This document shows, one piece after another, positions 1-5,763 of a stretch of 6,180 nucleotides of DNA; the first letter of the stretch is position 1, and every line of letters starts with the position of its first letter. The translations under genes were made by a program, and so were the position numbers. Origin of the DNA: Opitutia bacterium UBA7350 (GTDB lineage Bacteria > Verrucomicrobiota > Verrucomicrobiia > Opitutales > Coraliomargaritaceae); contig DKOX01000002.1 of assembly GCA_002470925.1 (NCBI GenBank), forward strand, positions 1 to 6,180, given 5' to 3'. The notes under the pieces were generated by a model, which was given only the letters and a program-made list of their open reading frames with translations, was not told where the DNA came from and ran no database searches.

Positions 1-2942
1 AAGTTGGAGATATGAAAGCGCCTTCCAAAGGCAGCCTGTGGGTGTGTTTCGGGCAAACGCTGTGCGCGGGCGCGGCAACGGGCTTCACCGACAATAGCAC
101 CGCTTGAAGGGTCACGCATCCGGGCAGCGGCATGCAGGGTAAAGCTGTCGGATCGTACGAAGGCGAAGGGAGCCAGTGAGTTGAGGAGGGTAGCTTGAGA
201 AAAATGCGCGGGGCTGCCGGGCGGGATCAAATCGAATCCGCTATCCCGTAGGTTGAGGGTGGGGACCGCATCAATCGCGTTTTGCAGCACTTGCGCCTCA
301 ATGAAGGATTGCATACTGAGGAGCGGATGCCCCTTGGTGCGGTAATAATCCTTGAGCTCGCGGAGGATCGCCTGGGCGAGCGCCTCAATTTCGGGTGGGC
401 TCAATTCGCGAAAGTTTTGAATAAAGGCGGGATGTTGTCGCTGGTTGCGCCAGTTGGTGGGGGTGGTGGCGAAGCAGGCGGGATAATCCTTTGTTTCAGC
501 GCGGGTCTGGATTTGGTAGGCGGGATCCTCGCTTTGCTCGGTCAAACCATAAACCGCGTTTTGGGGATGATTGAAATGGAGATGCCGGAGGGCATCGGAG
601 GGTTTGAACCATTCCGGATTTTGCTCATAGCGCAACTGCAGGCTGGAGGCGGGAAAGGATTGTCCCGCGAGCACCGCGATCCAAGAGGCAAGGTCGGTGC
701 TGTTGCAGTTGAAGCCGTTGTGAAGGAGGAATTTTTCGGCGCTTGCGGGGGAATCCAAGCGGGGCGGTTGTTGTGGATCGAGGGGTCGCAGGCGGGCGTG
801 AAACAAGGCTTGTTTGCCGTCCCAGTCCGCGAGCTGCGGGTTCGGGAGGGTTGAGAAGAAATAATAATCATGAGGACTGGCAGCGGGAGGAAAGGCTTGT
901 AAATCCTGCAAAATTCCGGGGTTCATTTTCTCGGCGGTGGGGGCGTCGCAGGACCGTATGATACGGTGACGGCGTCCCACGCTGCTGCCGGCGTTCTCAT
1001 AGTGAAACAAATCATTGGCCGAAAAGAATTGCGCGGGGTCGAAATTTGCGGGGTCGCAGTCAAGGTCGTTGACCCGAAAGTCGTAGGGTAGAGGTGGATC
1101 GCGGTCCCATGCTTGCGCGGGATCCCAGTTTGCGAGATCCACCTCCAATTCCGGATTTCGAAATTCATACTCGTTGAGGTAGCGTTGCCAGTCGGCGCGG
1201 GTGCGGTCCAGCACCTTAAAGCGCAGGCTAAATGCGTAGCCCGGCTCTTCCAGGGAATCATTATTCATTCCGAATTTACCGTCTGCGGAGTCCAGGTCCC
1301 GTTGAAACCATGCTGCCCGGTTTGCATTGCCGTGTTGATAATGGATCGTGAAGTCCGGGTAATTTGCAACTTCTGCAGTAAACAGACGGGCGGAATCCCC
1401 GTTTGAATTTTCGGCGTAGAGATGGATACGTATCGGATCGCGGTTGAAGCGGTAGTGCGCCTCGACGCGGTCTTTGGGATCAATAGGGAATTCCAAGCCA
1501 AGGGCGCTGCGGCGGGTACCCACGCCCCCGTCGGCGGAGTCTTCCGGCAGGGATTTATTAAAGACCATTCCGGCGCGCAGGACTTTGCCGGGTGCTTCCT
1601 CGCTCCAACGGAATTGCAGATCGGCAAGGCTTCCGCTGAGGCTGTTCCCGCGGTCCTGGTTTATGAGGGTATAGCGCGGCAGGTTTTCAATTTTAACAAC
1701 AAGGTCGGAGGAACCGAGGGCTGCGGGCCAGGCGGGGTCACCGATGGACAGCGGAACGTTGTAGGGATTCCAAAGTTCAAGGTAAACTTTGCTGACGAGA
1801 TAGAGGGCGCCGGGTTTGGAATCGGCATCGGCGGCGAGGCCGGCACTCAGTCGAAATTCGGTAAGAACAGGCGTGAGGGTATGGATGGGGCCGCCGGTAG
1901 GAGTCGCGGTGCTTGGTGGGAGGATGCCGCAGTCGAGCAGTTTGAATTGTCGGTCGAGCGGGCGACGGGTTTGAACCATGCGGGCGATGTCGAGATTGAT
2001 CAGGCCGGTTGGTTTGGGGTAGAGGGCTTGAAGTTCGGCGCCTGAAATCGTTCCCAAATCGAGGGCTTTAAGATAGCTAAGATCATCCTTCAAGCCCCCT
2101 TCGAGGGGATTGCTCAAGACAAAGGCATTGCGCAGGCAACGGCTGGCCCGGAGTTCGGTCCAGACTTCGGGCGCGGGTGGGGTTTCCAGCAGTTCAAAGG
2201 AAAGTTTCAACTCACCCCAGTTTCGGGCGCGGCGCAAGTATTGGGGGACGGGGTTCGTCTCACCGGGATTGGCACAATCGTAGAGTAAGGGGCAATCAAA
2301 GAGCGGGTCCTGTCGCAATTCTGCCAAATCGAGGGTCGGTTTGCGATAGTCGAGGTAGGGGAGGGTCGCACCCTTCGCGAGCGTGTCCAATATACCATCG
2401 GTATAGGCGAGGGGTGCGCGCAAGCCGAGGTCCTCAATCCACCAGGCGATCTCAAGGGATGCATCGACCCGTTGCCAGGGTACCCGGGCGGGGGCGACAT
2501 CCTCCGCGCTGGTAAATTGACCGTCGCGGTCCGCATCGTAGCCCGGGCTAAACTCGCAGAAAAATTCAGGATATTCCAAACCTGGGCCGGCCTGTGTTCC
2601 GGAGACCAACCATTGCGGCACTGCATCCGGTTTGGCAGTATCCCAAACGCCAATCCAACGGCGGTTTCCCGGCTTGCAATGCTCTCCGAGTAAATCTGCC
2701 CGCGCGCTGATCCTCCGGTCCTGACCGAGAGCTTCCTGAAGGGTGCCAGCTGCCAGCTTGAGCGCTAGGCGGGCGTGTTGCTTCACCTGCAGGCGGAGGG
2801 CGTGGCGGCTGCCGCTGCGCAGTTCGGTCTCCAGCAAAGTCCCAAGGCTCAAGCTCAAACACAGTACCAGGCCCGTTAGAAGCAGGCAGATTACAATCGC
2901 AAAACCTCGCTGCGAGTGATACGGTCTGATTGTTTTAATAAT
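1..2942 (-). CDS. Large pseudopilin-like envelope protein, Verru_Chthon cassette protein A type (3' end beyond window; start anomalous)
   Basis: A single frame stays open for 980 codons from the stop at 2943-2945 to the left edge. Numbered from the first codon after that stop, residues 10-18 read SQRGFAIVI, followed by a hydrophobic helix to about residue 37. This is a type IV prepilin-like N-terminus, with predicted cleavage after Gly13. Mature position 5 is Ile rather than Glu, as in GspK/PilX-like minor pilins. Further on are an EF-hand-like loop (136-147), ELWNPYN (389-395) and a C-terminal block with RMRDPSSG (941-948), RAQRLP and FGRRF (972-976). I recall the last two blocks as typical of Verru_Chthon cassette protein A family members. 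FGRRF normally lies near the end, so only a few codons are probably missing. The protein is likely membrane-anchored and exported; its function is unknown. No ATG, GTG or TTG precedes the pilin motif. An ATG at 2968-2966 lies in a different frame, so the 5' end may be frameshifted. Family assignment is from memory; the open frame is direct observation. Confidence 0.75.
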   Translation of the reverse strand, partial: MIKTIRPYHSQRGFAIVICLLLTGLVLCLSLSLGTLLETELRSGSRHALRLQVKQHARLALKLAAGTLQEALGQDRRISARADLLGEHCKPGNRRWIGVWDTAKPDAVPQWLVSGTQAGPGLEYPEFFCEFSPGYDADRDGQFTSAEDVAPARVPWQRVDASLEIAWWIEDLGLRAPLAYTDGILDTLAKGATLPYLDYRKPTLDLAELRQDPLFDCPLLYDCANPGETNPVPQYLRRARNWGELKLSFELLETPPAPEVWTELRASRCLRNAFVLSNPLEGGLKDDLSYLKALDLGTISGAELQALYPKPTGLINLDIARMVQTRRPLDRQFKLLDCGILPPSTATPTGGPIHTLTPVLTEFRLSAGLAADADSKPGALYLVSKVYLELWNPYNVPLSIGDPAWPAALGSSDLVVKIENLPRYTLINQDRGNSLSGSLADLQFRWSEEAPGKVLRAGMVFNKSLPEDSADGGVGTRRSALGLEFPIDPKDRVEAHYRFNRDPIRIHLYAENSNGDSARLFTAEVANYPDFTIHYQHGNANRAAWFQRDLDSADGKFGMNNDSLEEPGYAFSLRFKVLDRTRADWQRYLNEYEFRNPELEVDLANWDPAQAWDRDPPLPYDFRVNDLDCDPANFDPAQFFSANDLFHYENAGSSVGRRHRIIRSCDAPTAEKMNPGILQDLQAFPPAASPHDYYFFSTLPNPQLADWDGKQALFHARLRPLDPQQPPRLDSPASAEKFLLHNGFNCNSTDLASWIAVLAGQSFPASSLQLRYEQNPEWFKPSDALRHLHFNHPQNAVYGLTEQSEDPAYQIQTRAETKDYPACFATTPTNWRNQRQHPAFIQNFRELSPPEIEALAQAILRELKDYYRTKGHPLLSMQSFIEAQVLQNAIDAVPTLNLRDSGFDLIPPGSPAHFSQATLLNSLAPFAFVRSDSFTLHAAARMRDPSSGAIVGEARCRARAQRLPETHPQAAFGRRFHISN

Positions 2943-2988
2943 TTACTAATATGGGCATAAAAATTCATTATGTAAATTATTATAAAAC
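2932..2988. repeat. AT-rich inverted repeat in the divergent control region
   Basis: The left arm GTTTTAATAATTTAC (2932-2946) is the reverse complement of the right arm GTAAATTATTATAAAAC (2972-2988), apart from two extra bases (TA) in the right arm. The spacer is 25 nt. The right arm contains the TATAAT box for the leftward gene. The left arm covers the first codons of its long frame. It could be an operator for a dimeric regulator or an RNA hairpin over the translation start. AT-richness raises the odds of chance symmetry, but 11 consecutive bases match without a gap. Confidence 0.55.
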
Positions 2989-3007
2989 CCCTGGAGCTTT
3001 GGGTAAA
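2979..3007 (-). promoter_or_regulatory. Probable sigma70-type promoter of the leftward pseudopilin-like gene
   Basis: On the minus strand a perfect TATAAT (2984-2979) lies 17 nt downstream of TTTACC (3007-3002), which matches the -35 consensus at 4 of 6 bases. The ATG at 2968 starts only 10 nt after the -10 box, so a transcript from this promoter would have almost no leader. No ribosome binding site precedes that ATG. Confidence 0.5.
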
Positions 3008-3057
3008 CTTGGCATAAGGGGTTGCCTCAGAAGGGATATGCGAACTTATATGGTGCG

Positions 3058-3894
3058 ATGCGTGAGGATGACCCAGCGGCAGAAGCCGATGAATCAATCG
3101 ATGACTTCCCGGATGATTTATTTTCGGATGAATCGGATCCTGCGGAGGACGATTCGGACGCCATGAGCTTTTTAGAGCACATGGAAGAATTTCGCTGGAC
3201 GGTAGCGCGCAGTTTACTGGCTTTTGTGCTGGGAGTCGTCGTGGTGGTGGTATTGATGCCAAAAATCGGCGGTTTTCTGCAGATGCCCTTGGTGCAGGCT
3301 TATGGCTCGCCCGATTTGGTCGCGCAAAAATTGATCACCTACAAACCAATGGGCGTCTTCTCGGTTTTTATTCAGATCGCGCTCTTGGGTGGATTGGTCT
3401 TATCGATGCCCTTTGTACTTTATTTCCTCGCCTGTTTTGTGGCGCCGGGCCTCACCGAGCGTGAACGTAGGGTCATTCGTCCGGCTTGCCTCGCCGCATT
3501 CATCCTTTTTCTGTTTGGGGTCGCGGTCGCATTCTTTCTTATCCTGCCGCTCACCCTCATGGTCTCGGTGAAGTTTAATCAGTTAATGGACTTTCAAGTG
3601 CTCCTGGCAGCTTCAGAATATTATAACATGGTCGTGTGGTTTTCCCTCGCCACCGGTGCGATCTTTCAATTCCCGCTCATTCTTGTTATTCTAATCTTCA
3701 TTCAAGTCCTCGCGACCGCACAATTGAAGTCCCTGCGCCGCGTCGTATTTGTTGGCATGATGATCTTTTCCGCATTTCTGACTCCGGGGGGCGACTTCCT
3801 CTCGCTTCCGCTGACGACTGCGATCCTTTACAGCCTCTATGAATTGGCCATTTTCGTGGGTGGACGTATTGAGGCGCGTCGTCTGCAGGCATAA
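3058..3894 (+). CDS. tatC: Sec-independent (twin-arginine) protein translocase subunit TatC
   Basis: TatC is the polytopic inner-membrane receptor of the Tat pathway. It binds twin-arginine signal peptides and works with TatA/TatB to export folded proteins; no tatA or tatB is in the window. From ATG 3058 the product is 278 residues. The family core begins at residue 36 (MSFLEHMEEFRW). It continues with a first membrane helix (about 50-68), the periplasmic segment leading to YKPMGVFSVFIQIALLGG, the cytoplasmic APGLTERERR loop, and a C-terminal part with LTPGGD (T242-D246) and LYELAIFVGG. Six membrane segments are expected. Residues 1-35 hold 17 Asp/Glu and one Arg, an acidic cytoplasmic extension absent from short TatC proteins. 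The start is unresolved. ATG 3058 has only a weak GGTG upstream. An in-frame TTG at 3022 would add 12 residues. ATG 3163, with GGAGGA 13 nt upstream, would give the classical short start. The TAA stop runs into the terminator. Confidence 0.95.
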   Translation: MREDDPAAEADESIDDFPDDLFSDESDPAEDDSDAMSFLEHMEEFRWTVARSLLAFVLGVVVVVVLMPKIGGFLQMPLVQAYGSPDLVAQKLITYKPMGVFSVFIQIALLGGLVLSMPFVLYFLACFVAPGLTERERRVIRPACLAAFILFLFGVAVAFFLILPLTLMVSVKFNQLMDFQVLLAASEYYNMVVWFSLATGAIFQFPLILVILIFIQVLATAQLKSLRRVVFVGMMIFSAFLTPGGDFLSLPLTTAILYSLYELAIFVGGRIEARRLQA

Positions 3895-3922
3895 AAAAAG
3901 CGCCCCGCAGGACGCTGCTTTT
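3893..3922 (-). terminator. Rho-independent terminator, strong on the minus strand, possibly bidirectional
   Basis: On the minus strand AGCGTCC (3916-3910) pairs with GGGCGCT (3905-3899) around a TGCG loop. This gives a seven-pair stem with one G·U pair, followed by six further T residues (3898-3893). It would end the small leftward gene at 3943-4191. On the plus strand the same hairpin has one C/A mismatch and is followed by GCTTTT (3917-3922), so it probably also ends tatC, whose stop codon overlaps the A-run. Confidence 0.8.
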
Positions 3923-3942
3923 CTAGTCAAGGCGCGTGCCCA

Positions 3943-4191
3943 TTATTGATTTTCCTGTTTCTGCTTCCGCTGATCCGCCAGGACGATCATGAACATATTG
4001 ACGGAAAACCAAAACGTTGTAGCAACCGGAACCGCCGCAAAACAAGCCTGCAGTTGTGCAATCACCGGGTCTGGTGAAAATGTATAAGGCACCAGTGTTT
4101 TGCACATGAAGGCGTAAAATCCCAAGGAAAGCACCACGCCCAAAGCGATTTGCCCCTTGCCGAGTAATTTCTGGTAGATCATTGTTTCCAT
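3943..4191 (-). CDS. Small protein with two predicted membrane segments, function unknown
   Basis: An 82-residue product of unrecognised family; I do not assign a function. Two hydrophobic stretches are visible: about residues 14-34, including GQIALGVVLSLGFYAF, and about 51-72, including TTFWFSVNMFMIVLA. A short middle segment containing PYTFSPDPVIAQLQ joins them. The end is hydrophilic and Lys/Gln-rich (DQRKQKQENQ). With the charged C-terminus inside, both ends would face the cytoplasm. Support for a real gene comes from its coherent membrane-protein composition, its own strong terminator just downstream, and the lack of any competing gene on the other strand. It converges on tatC and diverges from secG. 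ATG at 4191 gives 82 residues; ATG at 4182 (MIYQKLL) would give 79. Neither has a clear ribosome binding site. Its position between tatC and secG may be coincidental. Confidence 0.65.
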   Translation of the reverse strand: METMIYQKLLGKGQIALGVVLSLGFYAFMCKTLVPYTFSPDPVIAQLQACFAAVPVATTFWFSVNMFMIVLADQRKQKQENQ

Positions 4192-4313
4192 AACTAAGGC
4201 CTACAAAGAACTTCCTGTGTGGCTCCCTGTCAAAACGAAATTGAATTTCAGGCTCGATTCCTTTCCTGATTTCTCGCTTGAATTCGAAGCTTCCCTCTCC
4301 ATGGTCTTAACTT

Positions 4314-4322
4314 TGCTAAAAA
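4314..4322 (+). promoter_or_regulatory. Possible extended -10 element of secG
   Basis: TGCTAAAAA resembles an extended -10 (TGnTATAAT) and ends 10 nt before the secG ATG. No convincing -35 is seen at normal spacing. The 140-nt gap between the divergent starts (4192-4332) must hold control signals for both genes. On the minus strand a consensus TTGACA (4233-4228) is present, but no matching -10 follows it at 16-18 nt. Confidence 0.3.
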
Positions 4323-4332
4323 ATCATAGCTC

Positions 4333-4764
4333 ATGACTCAACTTCTCATCAGTCTTTTAATTTTACTCCTCCTTCTCGCTTCGGGCTTCGTGGTCTTGAT
4401 TGTCTTGATGCAGCGCACCGGACAGGGTGGGGGCATGGGTGCAGCGCTCGGCGGCGGCGCCGCAGAATCTGCCTTTGGGGCGGACACCAACGACGTTCTT
4501 ACCAAGACCACCATCTATTCCATCATTGTCTTTTTCATTCTGGCACTGGTGCTCTTTCTTTTGTTCCAGGCCAATTCCACCGAAAAACTCGAAGCGACCG
4601 ACCCGATCATTCTGGCGGCGCCGGTTGAAGCAGCGGAACCCGCCGCGCCGACCGAGGCAGCGCCCGCAGAGGTCGAGCTCAGCACCGCGGACGATTTATT
4701 TGAAGGCGAGCCCGCGGAGGTGGATGCGGAGGCCGAACCCGGCAGCGCCCCTCAACAACCTTAA
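4333..4764 (+). CDS. secG: Preprotein translocase subunit SecG
   Basis: SecG is the small accessory subunit of the SecYEG channel in the inner membrane and assists SecA-driven export. The order of elements is typical: membrane helix 1 (about residues 4-26), then the conserved cytoplasmic loop with LMQRTGQGGGMGAALGGG (25-42) and AFGADTNDVLTKTT (47-60), then membrane helix 2 (about 61-79). At 143 residues it is longer than many SecG proteins. The excess is a tail from about residue 80 to the end, rich in Ala, Pro and Glu/Asp and probably disordered. The ATG at 4333 lacks a Shine-Dalgarno sequence. The TAA stop (4762-4764) shares its last base with the next gene's ATG, so the two are almost certainly one transcription unit with translational coupling. 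Confidence 0.94.
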   Translation: MTQLLISLLILLLLLASGFVVLIVLMQRTGQGGGMGAALGGGAAESAFGADTNDVLTKTTIYSIIVFFILALVLFLLFQANSTEKLEATDPIILAAPVEAAEPAAPTEAAPAEVELSTADDLFEGEPAEVDAEAEPGSAPQQP

Positions 4765-5669
4765 TGTTTCCTTTTCATAAGCGCATTGCCCAAAAGATCC
4801 TGCGGTCAACTGATTGCACCCGGTTAATCACAGGTCTTTTTTTTGCGCTTATCCTGACTACGAATCAATGCGGGGCGGATGGGGCGCGTCCCCGTTTTGC
4901 GGAGGCGCTGCCTCCGGAAGCGGTGCATCCCTTTTTGGAAAGCTTTCGCACACAGGGTTTGCAGGGAGACTACAGCTTCAGGTTTCTTTTGGAGCACCTC
5001 CCGCGCCGTGGCAGGACCATGCGTTATGAGGGGACCCTCTGGGGCTCATGGAATCAGCATGGTCCGGTGAGTCGTTTCGCAATTGATTCCGGGGTGACAG
5101 ATCAGGAAAGCGGTCGCCCGTCCGCGAGGGAGTGGATTGTTCAAAACGGAGGGCAGCAGCAGGCCTGGGTGCGCGAAGCTACGGATGGCACCTTTGAACC
5201 AATCGATACAACTGCCCTCATGGAACCGCTTTTTGAGGGCGTGCTTTACCGGCCCTTTGATCTCCTGATGCCGTTTATATACTGGGATGACTATGAATAC
5301 GAGGGACCCAAGGCAATTGGAACGCGGCTCGCGCACCAGTTTCTCATGAAACCGCCCGCGGGGCTTGACCTGCCGCAGGTCCACGCCGTGCGGCTTAGTT
5401 TGGACAGCGAATACCGGGCTTTGATGCGTATTGAAATTTTGGATACATCGGGCGAGTTGCTCACGCGTTTCGAGGTGGAAAGTTTCAAGAAGGTGCAGGG
5501 GCAATACATTGTTAAACGAATAACCCTCGGCGAAGAAACGAGTGGCGAGCGCACCCGTTTTCGAGTGACGGCAGCGGTCCTTAATTTGGCATTGCCGGTG
5601 CAAATTTTTGACGCTGAAGAAAATATCAAGGCACCTGAATTTGCGCCGGAAAAATTTACCGAACTGTAA
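4764..5669 (+). CDS. Exported protein with LolA-like (outer-membrane lipoprotein-sorting) features
   Basis: A 301-residue product. The N-terminus has basic residues, then a hydrophobic stretch (about 21-33, RLITGLFFALILTT), so it is probably exported. Cys36 follows it, but TTNQC is not a good lipobox, so the choice between lipoprotein and ordinary signal peptide is open. The mature part looks beta-rich. The segment around 165-197 (LLMPFIYWDDYEYEGP, then RLAHQFLMKP) and the later run YRALMRIEILD, ELLTRFEVESFKKVQGQYIVKRITL resemble the LolA/LolB-like fold of COG2834-type 'outer membrane lipoprotein-sorting' proteins. That match is by eye and tentative. LolA carries lipoproteins across the periplasm; whether this protein does so is inference. 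Its ATG overlaps the secG stop by one base, so it is co-expressed with secG. This start is the only ATG before the hydrophobic segment. No clear terminator follows. Confidence 0.7.
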   Translation: MFPFHKRIAQKILRSTDCTRLITGLFFALILTTNQCGADGARPRFAEALPPEAVHPFLESFRTQGLQGDYSFRFLLEHLPRRGRTMRYEGTLWGSWNQHGPVSRFAIDSGVTDQESGRPSAREWIVQNGGQQQAWVREATDGTFEPIDTTALMEPLFEGVLYRPFDLLMPFIYWDDYEYEGPKAIGTRLAHQFLMKPPAGLDLPQVHAVRLSLDSEYRALMRIEILDTSGELLTRFEVESFKKVQGQYIVKRITLGEETSGERTRFRVTAAVLNLALPVQIFDAEENIKAPEFAPEKFTEL

Positions 5670-5703
5670 GCATTTTTTTAACGCAAGCTGGAAAACTTTT
5701 GCG

Positions 5704-5726
5704 TGCTAAAATGTATTGACAATACA
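5704..5726 (+). promoter_or_regulatory. Extended -10 element overlapping a perfect 15-bp palindrome (candidate operator)
   Basis: TGCTAAAAT (5704-5712) matches an extended -10 at all but one base of TGnTATAAT. Starting on its last base is the perfect dyad TGTATTG-A-CAATACA (5712-5726). Transcription would start inside the dyad, so a bound protein would block it. The dyad also contains TTGACA (5716-5721), but no -10 follows at normal spacing. The site lies 38 nt before a gene encoding a ribbon-helix-helix protein, a fold that typically binds such inverted repeats. Autoregulation is inference. Confidence 0.45.
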
Positions 5727-5763
5727 GCTACATCGGTCACTTCTTTTGTTCCGTAACTACTCT

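Noticed and set aside
282..854. 190-codon plus-strand open frame opposite the pseudopilin-like gene
   Set aside because: It lies wholly antisense to the uninterrupted 980-codon frame, whose motifs are convincing. Its Gly-rich product has no recognisable features and reflects the codon bias of the other strand.
1422..2045. 207-codon plus-strand open frame
   Set aside because: Also antisense to the same long gene; the Gly/Ala/Val-rich product shows no domain, and no start signal is seen.
2207..2653. 148-codon minus-strand open frame within the pseudopilin-like gene
   Set aside because: Same strand but a different frame from the real gene; Pro/Arg/Ser-rich composition typical of an out-of-frame shadow.
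2891..3262. 123-codon minus-strand frame overlapping tatC
   Set aside because: Most of it is antisense to tatC. Only its last part, from the ATG at 2968, is of interest, as the possible true 5' end of the pseudopilin-like gene.
3691..3930. Minus-strand open frame overlapping the tatC 3' end
   Set aside because: It would read through the strong minus-strand terminator at 3893-3922 and is antisense to conserved TatC codons.
5046..5603. 185-codon minus-strand open frame
   Set aside because: Antisense to the LolA-like gene, which is coupled to secG and has a signal-like N-terminus; the antisense product has no coherent features.
5673..5704. Possible terminator after the LolA-like gene (ACGCAA/TTGCGT hairpin near a T7 run)
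   Set aside because: The T-run (5673-5679) precedes rather than follows the 6-bp stem (5681-5686 with 5699-5704), and only a weak 3-bp CGG/CCG stem lies before it. Read-through into the next gene remains possible.
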